Source: Emcibacter sp.
GTDB lineage: Bacteria; Pseudomonadota; Alphaproteobacteria; Sphingomonadales; Emcibacteraceae
Reading direction: 5' to 3'
Assembly (NCBI RefSeq): GCF_963675455.1
Contig: NZ_OY776217.1
Coordinates: 682,001 to 746,000 of the forward strand
DNA length: 64,000 bases
A program made the translations under genes and the position numbers. Positions 9,062-17,479 of the stretch are shown here, piece after piece. The notes beneath the pieces are model-generated. The model had not been told where the DNA came from. It was given only the letters and a program-made list of their open reading frames with translations, and did not search any database. Numbering within the stretch: the first letter of the stretch is position 1; each line of letters begins with the position of its first letter.

Positions 9062-10498
9062 TTGACCATCAGGGTTTTTAATCTCTTTCTCGGCATTGGC
9101 CTTCTGGCGCTGGTACTGGTTCTGCCAACGCCGGAGGGCATGTCCGATGTGGCCTGGAAGACGGTCGGCATCACCGCCCTGATGGCCACCTGGTGGGCAA
9201 CCGAAGCACTGCCGGTCCCGGTCACCTCGCTGATGCCGCTGGTCCTGTTTCCAGCCCTTGGCGTAACCAGCATGACAGATGCCGCCGCCCCCTATGCCCG
9301 GCCGACCATTTTCCTGCTGATGGGCGGATTCATTATTGCCACCGGCCTTGCCCGCTGGAACCTGCACCGGAGGCTGGCCCTGCATATCCTGATCCGGGCC
9401 GGCAGTCACCCCGGCGCCATAATTGCCGGTTTCATGGCCGCCACAGCCCTGATCAGCATGTGGATCAGCAACACCGCCAGCGCCATCATGATGATTCCCA
9501 TTGCCCTGTCACTATCCTCCGAACTGATCCATGATGACAGCAAAAGCCATCGGGGATTTGTCCTGTGCCTGATCTTAGGGATAGCCTATTCCGCCAGTGT
9601 CGGCGGTCTCGGCACTATGATCGGTACGCCCCCCAATCTTTTTGTGGTCAGTTTCATGTCCCAGAATTACGGTGTGGAAATCAGCTTTCTGACCTGGATG
9701 ATGTTCGGCATCCCCACCGTCATCCTGATGGTGCCGGTGGTCTGGCTGGTGCTGACCAAATGGGCTTATCCCTTTGATCTGCACGACCTGCCGGCCGCCG
9801 AGGATATTTTCCGTCAGGAACTGGCCGCCATGGGCCGCATGACCACGCCGGAAATGAGACTGTCCTTTACCTTTGCCATGGTCGCCTTTTTCTGGATCAG
9901 CCGGAAATACCTGCAGGATGAACTGGGACTTTTCCCCTGGCTCAATGACAGCCTGATTGCCGTGATCGGCGCCATTCTTATGTTTGTCATTCCGTCCGGC
10001 AGTAAAAATGAAAAAGGCACCGCCCTGCTGGACTGGGAGACCGCCATCACCATTCCCTGGGGCGTCCTGCTGCTGTTCGGCGGCGGCCTCAGCCTGGCGG
10101 CAGCCGTCAGTTCTTCCGGGCTGGCCCTGTGGCTGGGAACGGCGCTTTCCGGCCTGACCACCCTGCATCTGTTCCTGCTGGTCACCATTCTCATCAGCAT
10201 GGTCATTTTTCTCACCGAACTGACCAGCAATACGGCCACCGTGGCCACCCTGCTGCCGGTACTCGGGGCGCTGGCCGCGGCCGGAAATTTCGATCCGATG
10301 ATGTTGTTTGTGCCGGCGGCACTGGCCGGAAGCTGCGCCTTCATGCTGCCGGTGGCGACAGCGCCCAACGCGGTGATCTATTCCACCGGCAAGGTACGCA
10401 TTCCGGAAATGGTCAATGCCGGCTTCCGCCTCAATCTGGTCGGCATCATTGTCCTGAGCCCGCTCTGCTATCTGCTGGTGCCGATCATCTTCGGATGA
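9062..10498 (+). CDS. SLC13 (DASS) family sodium:dicarboxylate/sulfate symporter
   Basis: Inner-membrane anion transporter, 478 residues with about 11-12 hydrophobic segments. Family features seen: ISMWISNTASAIMMIPIAL, the paired SNT motif later in TELTSNTATVATLLPVL, IGTPPNLFVVSF and CAFMLPVATAPNAVIY. The two SNT motifs form the sodium/substrate sites in the VcINDY family. The substrate (succinate, citrate or sulfate class) is not resolvable by eye. The start is TTG with AAGGCGG five bases upstream; it is the only start that preserves the first membrane helix. It lies 12 bp after the barrel gene, so the two may be co-transcribed. Confidence 0.88.
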   Translation: MTIRVFNLFLGIGLLALVLVLPTPEGMSDVAWKTVGITALMATWWATEALPVPVTSLMPLVLFPALGVTSMTDAAAPYARPTIFLLMGGFIIATGLARWNLHRRLALHILIRAGSHPGAIIAGFMAATALISMWISNTASAIMMIPIALSLSSELIHDDSKSHRGFVLCLILGIAYSASVGGLGTMIGTPPNLFVVSFMSQNYGVEISFLTWMMFGIPTVILMVPVVWLVLTKWAYPFDLHDLPAAEDIFRQELAAMGRMTTPEMRLSFTFAMVAFFWISRKYLQDELGLFPWLNDSLIAVIGAILMFVIPSGSKNEKGTALLDWETAITIPWGVLLLFGGGLSLAAAVSSSGLALWLGTALSGLTTLHLFLLVTILISMVIFLTELTSNTATVATLLPVLGALAAAGNFDPMMLFVPAALAGSCAFMLPVATAPNAVIYSTGKVRIPEMVNAGFRLNLVGIIVLSPLCYLLVPIIFG

Positions 10499-10570
10499 TT
10501 TTCGGCTGTTTCCCCCAGATCACCTCGGATTTTGGTGGACTTTTTGCCTGCACGCCCCATATAAGGCGGT

Positions 10571-11446
10571 ATGAACGAGCAGAATCAAATCACACAGGAC
10601 CCGCGTCCCTTTGTCAAAATGCACGGCCTCGGCAATGACTTTGTCATTTTCGACGGACGCGAGGACCGTTTTGACCTGTCTGCGGACGGCGCCCGTTTTG
10701 TCGCCGACCGTCACCGGGGCGTGGGATGCGACCAGGTCATCACCCTGTGGCCGTCGGACACCGCCGACGTCTTCATGCGCATCCAGAATGCGGACGGCAG
10801 CGAAGTCGGGGCCTGCGGCAACGCGACCCGCTGCGTCGCCCATATGCTGTTGCAGGAATTCGGCCTGGACGAAATCACCATTGAAACCCTTTCCGGCATT
10901 CTGAAAGCCGGTCGCAACGGCAGTCAGGTCCGGGTGGATATGGGTGAACCGCGCCTTGACTGGGACCGGATTCCGCTGGCCCGGGAGATGGATACTCAAA
11001 CTGTGGAACTGGTCGTCGGCGGACTGGGCAACCCGGTCGCCGTCAATATGGGCAATCCCCACGCCATCTTTTTTGTCGACAGCATTGACGAGATCGACCT
11101 CAACGACCTGGGTCCGCAGATCGAGACACATGAGCTGTTCCCGGAACGGGTCAATGTGAGCATCGTTGAAAAACGCGGACCGGGTAACCTGAGACTGAGG
11201 GTCTGGGAACGGGGCGCCGGCATCACCCAGGCCTGCGGTTCCGCCGCCTGTGCCGCCGTGGTAGCCGCCAGCCTGCGCGGCCTGGTGGATCGCGCCGCCG
11301 CCATTGAACTGGACGGCGGAACCCTGGTTATGGCCTGGACTGACGACGATCATGTGATGATGACCGGCGACGTGGCTTATGTCTTCGCCGGGCATGTCTT
11401 TGCCCCCTTTGATCTTGAAGGACCGGACAGCCGGGAGAGCGCCTGA
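10571..11446 (+). CDS. dapF: Diaminopimelate epimerase
   Basis: Interconverts LL- and meso-diaminopimelate for lysine and peptidoglycan. It has 291 residues; E. coli has 274. The two catalytic cysteines are visible: GACGNATRC about residue 80 and TQACGSAACA about residue 220. The N-terminus FVKMHGLGNDFVIFDGR is diagnostic, after about 12 extra residues. The stop overlaps the mtaB start by one base, so the pair is translationally coupled; ftsY follows. Confidence 0.96.
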   Translation: MNEQNQITQDPRPFVKMHGLGNDFVIFDGREDRFDLSADGARFVADRHRGVGCDQVITLWPSDTADVFMRIQNADGSEVGACGNATRCVAHMLLQEFGLDEITIETLSGILKAGRNGSQVRVDMGEPRLDWDRIPLAREMDTQTVELVVGGLGNPVAVNMGNPHAIFFVDSIDEIDLNDLGPQIETHELFPERVNVSIVEKRGPGNLRLRVWERGAGITQACGSAACAAVVAASLRGLVDRAAAIELDGGTLVMAWTDDDHVMMTGDVAYVFAGHVFAPFDLEGPDSRESA

Positions 11447-12738
11447 TGTCTGAGAACAGGACCAGCGCTCCACAGATTGTCACCTTCGGCTGCCGGCTCA
11501 ACACCTATGAATCGGAAGTCATGAAAGGTCACGCCGAAGAAGCCGGGCTGGAAAATACCTTTATTTTCAACACCTGCGCCGTCACCGCCGAAGCCACCCG
11601 ACAGGCCCGGCAGGCCATTCGCCGCACCCGGCGGGAAAATCCGGACGCCAATATCGTGGTCACCGGCTGCGCCGCCCAGATCAATCCGGCAGAATTCGCC
11701 GACATGGAAGAAGTCAACCGGGTCATCGGTAACCAGGAAAAACTGGAGGCCAAAAGCTGGAAGGCGCTGGATTTTAGTACCGAAGACAGTGAGAGGGTGC
11801 TGGTCAACGACATTATGTCGGTGAAGGAAACCGCGCCCCAGCTGATTAACGGCTTTGAAGAACGCACCCGGGCCTTTGTCCAGGTCCAGAACGGCTGCGA
11901 TCATCGCTGCACCTTCTGCATTATTCCTTTTGGGCGCGGAAATTCCCGCTCTGTTCCGGCCGGCGAGGTTGTAACGCAAGTGAAACGACTTGTGGAAAAC
12001 GGCTATCAGGAAGTGATCATCACCGGCGTCGACATCACCTCTTACGGCCCCGACCTGCCCGGCAAACCGAGCCTTGGCAAACTGTGCCAGCAGATCCTGA
12101 AACATGTTCCCGACCTGAAGCGGCTTCGCCTGAGCAGCATCGACAGCATCGAAACCGATGAAGACCTGTTCCGGGTCATTACTGAAGAAGAGCGGATGAT
12201 GCCGCACCTGCACCTGAGCCTGCAGGCCGGTGACAATATGATTCTGAAACGCATGAAACGCCGTCACAGTCGTGAAGACAGCATCGAATTCTGCCAGCGG
12301 GTACGGGCCGCCCGGCCGGATGTGGTCTTCGGCGCCGATATCATTGCCGGCTTTCCGACCGAAACCGAGGAAATGTTTGAAAACTCCCTGCGTCTGGTCG
12401 ACGACTGCGACCTGACTTTCCTGCATGTTTTCCCCTATTCGGAGCGTGAAGGCACCCCGGCGGCCAAAATGCCGCAGATGCCCAAAGCCGTCCGTAAAGA
12501 ACGGGCGGACCGGCTGCGCGCCAAGGGGCAGGAAAGCATGGACAGGTTTATGAGCGGCCAGGTTGGTGGCCTGGTGGAAATCCTGGTGGAAAAAACCCTC
12601 AAACAAGGCGAGTCAGTGATCGGACATACGGCACATTTCGCGCCTGCCCGGCTGATGGCCGATCTTCCGTCCGGCACCCTTGCCAAAGCCCGCGTGAGCG
12701 GCTATCAGGAGGGGATCCTGATCTGTGAACCAATTTAA
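11446..12738 (+). CDS. mtaB: tRNA t6A37 methylthiotransferase MtaB
   Basis: Radical-SAM methylthiotransferase that converts t6A37 to ms2t6A in tRNAs reading ANN codons. It has 430 residues. The N-terminal UPF0004 domain supplies three cluster cysteines (FGCRLNTYES, NTCAVT, VTGCAAQ). The radical SAM motif is GCDHRCTFCIIP (CxxxCxxC) near residue 150, followed by VITGVDITSYG and a C-terminal TRAM-like region. The FGCRLN form and ANN-type layout favour MtaB over MiaB or RimO. It overlaps dapF by 1 nt and is 9 bp upstream of ftsY. Confidence 0.94.
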   Translation: MSENRTSAPQIVTFGCRLNTYESEVMKGHAEEAGLENTFIFNTCAVTAEATRQARQAIRRTRRENPDANIVVTGCAAQINPAEFADMEEVNRVIGNQEKLEAKSWKALDFSTEDSERVLVNDIMSVKETAPQLINGFEERTRAFVQVQNGCDHRCTFCIIPFGRGNSRSVPAGEVVTQVKRLVENGYQEVIITGVDITSYGPDLPGKPSLGKLCQQILKHVPDLKRLRLSSIDSIETDEDLFRVITEEERMMPHLHLSLQAGDNMILKRMKRRHSREDSIEFCQRVRAARPDVVFGADIIAGFPTETEEMFENSLRLVDDCDLTFLHVFPYSEREGTPAAKMPQMPKAVRKERADRLRAKGQESMDRFMSGQVGGLVEILVEKTLKQGESVIGHTAHFAPARLMADLPSGTLAKARVSGYQEGILICEPI

Positions 12739-12747
12739 GTGGGGCCC

Positions 12748-13686
12748 ATGAGCGAAGAACAGACAAAAAAAGGCTGGTTCAGCCGCCTGAAAGACGGCCT
12801 GAAACGCAGCACTTCCGCCCTGTCGAGCGGCATTTCCGGCATTTTCAATAAAAAGCGCCTGGACGCCACCACCCTTGAAGAACTGGAAGACCTGCTGATC
12901 ATGTCCGACCTGGGCGTGGAAGTGAGCCGCCGGGTTTGCGACCGCCTGCGAGAGCAGAAATATGACAAGGAAATCAGTGCTGAAGAGGTCCAGAAGGCCC
13001 TGGCCGACGAAGTGTCCGGTATTCTGGAAGCTGTCGCCAAACCCCTGGAGATCAAAGCTGAAAACAAACCCCATGTGATCCTGATGGTGGGCGTCAACGG
13101 CTCCGGCAAGACCACCACCATCGGCAAGCTGGCCAAACAGTTCCAGCAGGACGGCAAATCAGTGATGCTGGCCGCCGGCGATACTTTCCGCGCGGCCGCT
13201 ATCGAACAGCTGCAGGTCTGGGGCGACCGCAACAATGTGCCGGTTGTCTCCGGCAAGGTCGGCGCTGATGCGGCGGGCCTCGCCTTTGACGCCGTCAAGC
13301 AGGCCAAAGAACGGAATATGGATGTTCTGCTGATCGACACCGCCGGACGGCTGCAGAACAAGGAACATCTGATGGACGAACTGGCCAAGATCGTCCGGGT
13401 GATCAAAAAACATGACGAGACAGCGCCCCATGCCACCCTTCTGGTACTGGACGCCACCACCGGTCAGAACGCCATCCTGCAGGCAGAGGTGTTCCAGAAG
13501 GTGGCCAATGTCACCGGCCTGATAATGACCAAGCTGGACGGCACCGCCCGCGGCGGTGTTCTGGTGGCCTGCGCCGAGAAATTCGCCCTGCCGATCCACG
13601 CCATCGGCGTCGGAGAGAGTATTGACGATCTTCAGCCCTTTAAGGCCGATGATTTTTCCCGTATGCTGGTCGGCCTTGACGCCTGA
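12748..13686 (+). CDS. ftsY: SRP receptor GTPase FtsY
   Basis: Membrane-associated receptor for Ffh. The start is taken at ATG 12748 (MSEEQTKKGWFSRLKDGLKRS); a GTG nine bases earlier has no ribosome-binding site. The 312 residues form an NG core with a short amphipathic N-terminus and no long acidic A-domain, as common in alphaproteobacteria. G1 is GVNGSGKTTTIGKLA; DTAGRLQNKEHLM and TKLDGTARGGV are also present. It follows mtaB and precedes the YciB gene by 29 bp. Confidence 0.96.
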   Translation: MSEEQTKKGWFSRLKDGLKRSTSALSSGISGIFNKKRLDATTLEELEDLLIMSDLGVEVSRRVCDRLREQKYDKEISAEEVQKALADEVSGILEAVAKPLEIKAENKPHVILMVGVNGSGKTTTIGKLAKQFQQDGKSVMLAAGDTFRAAAIEQLQVWGDRNNVPVVSGKVGADAAGLAFDAVKQAKERNMDVLLIDTAGRLQNKEHLMDELAKIVRVIKKHDETAPHATLLVLDATTGQNAILQAEVFQKVANVTGLIMTKLDGTARGGVLVACAEKFALPIHAIGVGESIDDLQPFKADDFSRMLVGLDA

Positions 13687-13715
13687 AGTATAAGCCCTAA
13701 CGAGTAGTACCCTCC

Positions 13716-14285
13716 ATGAACCAGCTCTATAAACTCCTGATTGAAGCCGGACCGCTGATTATATTCTTCATCGCCAACAGCCAGGTCGGCATTTTCAATG
13801 CTACAGCCATATTCATGGTGGTCATGATCTTCTCCATGATCGCGTCAAAGGTCCTTCTCAAGGAAATTTCCCTGATGATGTGGATTTCTGTCGGACTGGT
13901 GGTGGTGTTCGGGGGAGCGACTATTTATTTCGAGAACGAAACGTTTATCAAACTTAAACCCACAATTCTCTACAGCATGTTTGCGATCACGCTTCTTATG
14001 GGCACGGCACTGAAGAAACCCTTCATCCGCAATGTGATGGAAGCCGGTTTTCCTCCCATGGAAGATATCGCCTGGGACAAGATGAATTTTCGCTGGGGTC
14101 TGTTTTTTATCTTCTGCGCCATTCTGAATGAATATATCTGGCGCTCTTACGATACGGATACCTGGATTGCCGCCAAACTGTGGCTGTTCATGCCGCTGAG
14201 TTTTGTCTTTGCCCTGGCCCAGCTGCCGCTGATCATGAAGTACCAGAAGGAAGAGCCCGCAGAGAACAAGGGTTCAACGGACTAG
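13716..14285 (+). CDS. Septation protein A / inner membrane protein YciB
   Basis: Polytopic inner-membrane protein of 189 residues with five hydrophobic segments, of the YciB/IspZ family linked to cell-envelope synthesis and septation. Family signatures seen: GPLIIFFIANSQ, ATAIFMVVMIFSM, FGGATIYFENETFIKLKPT, and FRWGLFFIFCAILNEYIWR with a terminal helix. 29 bp after ftsY, probably the same transcript. Its last 12 bases overlap, convergently, the 3' end of the NUDIX gene. Confidence 0.9.
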   Translation: MNQLYKLLIEAGPLIIFFIANSQVGIFNATAIFMVVMIFSMIASKVLLKEISLMMWISVGLVVVFGGATIYFENETFIKLKPTILYSMFAITLLMGTALKKPFIRNVMEAGFPPMEDIAWDKMNFRWGLFFIFCAILNEYIWRSYDTDTWIAAKLWLFMPLSFVFALAQLPLIMKYQKEEPAENKGSTD

Positions 14286-14843
14286 CTGTTCGGTCCCTTC
14301 CGGATTGGTAAAAGGCGCAAAAATCTCCCTGTCGCGGATTTCCCGGTAATGTTTCAGCGCCCAGTGCACGGAGGGGAAGGCGATCTCCTCCCACGGAATG
14401 TCGTCCCATCTGAACAGGCCCACTTCCAGGCTCTCCTCGCCGGCGGAAAAGACCTTCTCCCTGAGGCGGGCCACATGCATCATCTGCACCTGTGAAATGC
14501 GCGGAATATTATACACCGCCAGCAACGCCTTTATTTCAATATCGGCGCAGGCTTCTTCGCGGGCCTCTCTCTGTGCCCCTTCCTCGGTTGTTTCATTCTG
14601 TTCCATGAAGCCCGCTGGAATAGTCCAGTAGCCGCGTCTCGGGTTGATCGACCGGCGGCACAGCAGGAACTCTTCCTCGGCCTCAGGTGTTTCCCGCCAG
14701 ATCACAACAGAGCCGACGACAATCTTGGGATTTTCATAATAAACAAAATCGCAGCTGTCACAGACGTGCCGCTCCCGGTTGTCCCCGTCAGGAACCTTCC
14801 GGCTGAAAGAGTGATTCTGCGATGGCTGATTTTCAAAAGGCAT
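14274..14843 (-). CDS. NUDIX hydrolase with N-terminal zinc-ribbon-like segment
   Basis: Predicted nucleoside-diphosphate-linked hydrolase of 189 residues, probably ADP-ribose or NADH class. Residues 25-45 hold HVCDSCDFVYYENPK, one CxxC knuckle of a Nudix_N ribbon; only one pair of cysteines is visible. The Nudix box starts at GFMEQNE and continues to REAREEAC, matching GX5EX7REUXEE but with Cys where Gly is usual at the next conserved position. The substrate cannot be assigned. Convergent with the YciB gene, sharing 12 bp. Confidence 0.85.
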   Translation of the reverse strand: MPFENQPSQNHSFSRKVPDGDNRERHVCDSCDFVYYENPKIVVGSVVIWRETPEAEEEFLLCRRSINPRRGYWTIPAGFMEQNETTEEGAQREAREEACADIEIKALLAVYNIPRISQVQMMHVARLREKVFSAGEESLEVGLFRWDDIPWEEIAFPSVHWALKHYREIRDREIFAPFTNPEGTEQLVR

Positions 14844-14860
14844 ATATCAGGATATCAGGC

Positions 14861-15229
14861 TCAGATCCTGATATCAACGATCTGGCCGAGTTTCTTGAAA
14901 GCGGGCTGGTCGCCCGAGGTGCCGACATTTTCCCGCAAATTCAGGTTTACCCGGGATTGTCCTTCTTCGTCCTGAGAAGAGGCCGATGCGAGGGTCTGCT
15001 TTAATTTGTCAAGATTGCGGGCCCGAAGCTCGTCCTGTGATTTCTTGAGAGCTTCCCGATTCTGCCGGATCTGTTCCTGCCGGTCGACTTCGCGGGTCTG
15101 CTGCTGATCCCGGGACTGCTGTTCCTTGAGCTGCTGCTGATCCACAAGCTGCTGCTGGGCAGTCCGCTGGTTTGCATCAACCAGGGAACCCAAAGAAGCC
15201 AGTAACTGTGAATTTGATGTAATTTTCAT
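14861..15229 (-). CDS. Gln-rich coiled-coil hypothetical protein
   Basis: Not recognised. 122 residues, no signal peptide. Residues 20-60 are very rich in Gln, Arg, Glu and Asp (QQQLVDQQQLKEQQSRDQQQ), predicted helical/coiled coil. The region around LDKLKQTLASA is also helical, and the C-terminus KKLGQIVDIRI could be a strand. The N-terminus MKITSNSQLLASLGSLVDANQRT resembles the starts of small proteins encoded beside flagellar genes, but this is only an impression. It stands alone between the NUDIX gene and ccmI, on the same strand as both. Confidence 0.6.
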   Translation of the reverse strand: MKITSNSQLLASLGSLVDANQRTAQQQLVDQQQLKEQQSRDQQQTREVDRQEQIRQNREALKKSQDELRARNLDKLKQTLASASSQDEEGQSRVNLNLRENVGTSGDQPAFKKLGQIVDIRI

Positions 15230-15357
15230 CCGTCTTCAGCCACATTTCCACAAGGCCATAAGGCACCAATTGTAATTCCGAAATATTATCGGAATCTTAA
15301 AAATACATGACCGCTCATTCTGAAGGGAATCTGTCGACTTCTGCGACTGGCCGTATT

Positions 15358-16476
15358 TTACTTGGAATTTTCCAGTTTTTCCAGTTCTTTTTCAAGAGCC
15401 GGTTTATCACTTTCCGGTGAATATATAAGCGCTTTTTTATAAGCTTCAAGGGCACGCTTGCGCTCACCAAGCACCTGCCAGGCGCGACCGAGGCGTTGCC
15501 AGCCTGCGCCGTCCTCAGGGTTTTCTTCCAGTCTGTCAGCCAGTCGCCGGACCATGCTGCGGATCATCTGCTGCTGGTCTTCCGGCGCCATATCCTGAAC
15601 CGCCTGCATCTGGTCACGGTCAACCGCCGGGGCCACGGATTGCGGCTGCAGACCAAGTTCCCGCTCGGTCATGGCAACGACGGACTGCACCTGCCGGGTC
15701 CAGGGCGCATCCGGCGGCGACTGTTCGACGATGGATTTCCAGCGGCTCAGCGCCTCTTGCTTTTTACCGGACTGGTAATCCACCAGGCCCACGTAATATT
15801 GCACACCGGGATGATCGGGATTCTTCGCCAATGCCTTTTCCAGCACCAGCAGGGACGCGGGACTCATTTTGCCGTCGGACAGGACAATCAGGCTTTCCAT
15901 ATACATGAGCATCAGATCGAAATTGTCCGGGTCAAGTTCCCAGGCGCGCTCGAAAGCGGCGGCAGACTGGGGGAAATTGCCGAGCCTGTTCTCGAACTGG
16001 CCAAGGGCCAGCCAGCCCACCTTGGCGGCGGGGTCCTCGGCAAGGCGCCCGCGAATTCTGGCCACATAATCGATCAGGGTCTGCCTTTCCTCACTCGCGT
16101 CCCCCTGTGTTTCCTTTTCGGACGGGAAATCAGGCATGCCCGGCGTCCCTACCAGCAGATAAAGGGCGGAACAGGCCAGTGTCAGACCGGCAATAACGAT
16201 TATTTTCATCGGGGAGGCGGAAACCGATACCACATCGGGTAAGGTCCGGTCAGCCGCCTTCAGCAGCCGGCGCTGGATTTCAAGGCGGGCGGTTTCCACT
16301 TCGGATTCCGACAGGCGGCCCTCGGTGACATCCTCCTCCAGTTCCGCAAGCTGGGCTTTGTAAACAACCACATCCGGATGATCGTCCGTTACAGCCTTGC
16401 TGCCGCGCAACAAAGGTACCAGAACAAACGCCAGGGTCAGCAGAAGCAGCACTGCCATAAGAGCCCAATACATCAA
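15358..16476 (-). CDS. ccmI: Cytochrome c maturation protein CcmI (CycH)
   Basis: Apocytochrome c chaperone of the System I haem lyase, membrane bound. It has 372 residues. An N-terminal helix (WALMAVLLLLTLAFVLVPLL) is followed by a cytoplasmic loop with a leucine-zipper-like stretch (KAQLAELEEDVTEGRLSESEVE), a second helix (IIVIAGLTLACSALYLLVG), then TPR repeats (VGWLALGQFENRLGNFPQSAAA, DGAGWQRLGRAWQVLGERK). It overlaps ccmH by 4 bp and is the promoter-distal gene of ccmC-D-E-F-G-H-I. Confidence 0.95.
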   Translation of the reverse strand: MMYWALMAVLLLLTLAFVLVPLLRGSKAVTDDHPDVVVYKAQLAELEEDVTEGRLSESEVETARLEIQRRLLKAADRTLPDVVSVSASPMKIIVIAGLTLACSALYLLVGTPGMPDFPSEKETQGDASEERQTLIDYVARIRGRLAEDPAAKVGWLALGQFENRLGNFPQSAAAFERAWELDPDNFDLMLMYMESLIVLSDGKMSPASLLVLEKALAKNPDHPGVQYYVGLVDYQSGKKQEALSRWKSIVEQSPPDAPWTRQVQSVVAMTERELGLQPQSVAPAVDRDQMQAVQDMAPEDQQQMIRSMVRRLADRLEENPEDGAGWQRLGRAWQVLGERKRALEAYKKALIYSPESDKPALEKELEKLENSK

Positions 16477-16943
16477 TCCTCCTCCGTTTCTTTGAGGAGT
16501 TTTTCAAGACGTGCCTCTTCCTCTGCACTCAGGGGAGAGGCCGCGGAGACAGAAGACGGCCGGCGGCGCAGATACAGCACGGCAAAGCCGGCCCCGCTAA
16601 CAAGCAGGATCAGCGGTGAAAACCACAGCATCATGGTTTTGGATTTAAGCGGCGGCTTGAGCAGGACCCAGTCACCGTAGCGGTCCGTCATATAGCTGAG
16701 CACCTGCTCGTCCGTCTCCCCCGCCCGGATACGTTCCCGCACCACCATACGCAGATCCTGGGCCAGTTCCGCGTTGCTGTCAACGATCGACTGATTCTGG
16801 CAGACCAGGCAGCGCAGCTGTTTCATCAGGGCCTGGGCCCGCTCCTCCTGTGCAGGGTCTTTCAGACGGCCGTCATCCACCCCGATAGCAAAAGCCGTCT
16901 GGGCAAGGCAGAAAAACAATATTGTCAGGACAAATACTCTCAC
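16473..16943 (-). CDS. ccmH: Cytochrome c maturation protein CcmH (CycL)
   Basis: Periplasmic, membrane-anchored thioredoxin-like reductant and lyase component for apocytochrome. It has 156 residues with a signal peptide (VFVLTILFFCLAQTAFA). The family motif is LRCLVCQNQSIVDS with its CxxC pair, followed by VVRERIRAGETDEQVLSYMTDRYGD, then the C-terminal anchor (LILLVSGAGFAVLYLRRR). It overlaps ccmG and ccmI by 4 bp each. This is the short alphaproteobacterial form without a fused TPR domain, consistent with a separate ccmI. Confidence 0.96.
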   Translation of the reverse strand: MRVFVLTILFFCLAQTAFAIGVDDGRLKDPAQEERAQALMKQLRCLVCQNQSIVDSNAELAQDLRMVVRERIRAGETDEQVLSYMTDRYGDWVLLKPPLKSKTMMLWFSPLILLVSGAGFAVLYLRRRPSSVSAASPLSAEEEARLEKLLKETEED

Positions 16944-17479
16944 TCGCCTTCGCCTTTTATTTGTTTCAATGCCGGAATGATTTTATCTTCCACGTCCCAT
17001 TCATGGATCGGGCCCACATGTTTATGCATGATCCGGCCGTTCTTGATGATGAAGGTTTCCGGAATACCGTAAACACCCCAGTCAATGCCGACCCGGCCGG
17101 TCACATCCGCCGCCGTCTTCACATAGGGGTTACCCAGATTTTCCAGAAAAGAAAGGGAATTTTCCGGCCTGTCCTTGTAGGCCACGCCGTAGATTTTGAT
17201 CCCGTATTCGGACGCCAGCCTTTCCAGCTGCGGATGTTCGACCCGGCAGGGCCCACACCAGGAAGCAAAGAAATTGACCAGAATGATGTCATCTTCCGCC
17301 GCCAGGTCGGCTGCAGCGATACCGTCGTCATTGCCGGTAAGGTTGGGCAAGCTGAATTCGGGCACCGGCTTGTCAATCAGGGCCGAGGGAATCTCCCGCG
17401 GGTTGAGGGTCAGCCCCACCCCGAGCGCAATGGCCAGAGCCACAAATATAGCAAGCGGCAGTATCGCCTTAAACCGCAT
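16940..17479 (-). CDS. ccmG: Thiol:disulfide interchange protein CcmG/DsbE
   Basis: Membrane-anchored periplasmic thioredoxin that reduces apocytochrome c or CcmH. The start is placed at 17479 (MRFKAILPLAIFVALAIALGV), inside the last codons of ccmF (11-bp overlap). The open frame reaches 17551, but the extra residues are antisense-like and precede the signal anchor. 179 residues. Active site WCGPCRVEHPQL; C-terminal GVYGIPETFIIKNGRI with the cis-proline region. Lies between ccmF and ccmH, both overlapping. Confidence 0.95.
   Translation of the reverse strand: MRFKAILPLAIFVALAIALGVGLTLNPREIPSALIDKPVPEFSLPNLTGNDDGIAAADLAAEDDIILVNFFASWCGPCRVEHPQLERLASEYGIKIYGVAYKDRPENSLSFLENLGNPYVKTAADVTGRVGIDWGVYGIPETFIIKNGRIMHKHVGPIHEWDVEDKIIPALKQIKGEGE

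Noticed and set aside
11377..12606. 409-codon minus-strand frame over mtaB
   Set aside because: Shadow of mtaB; no motif or ribosome-binding site.
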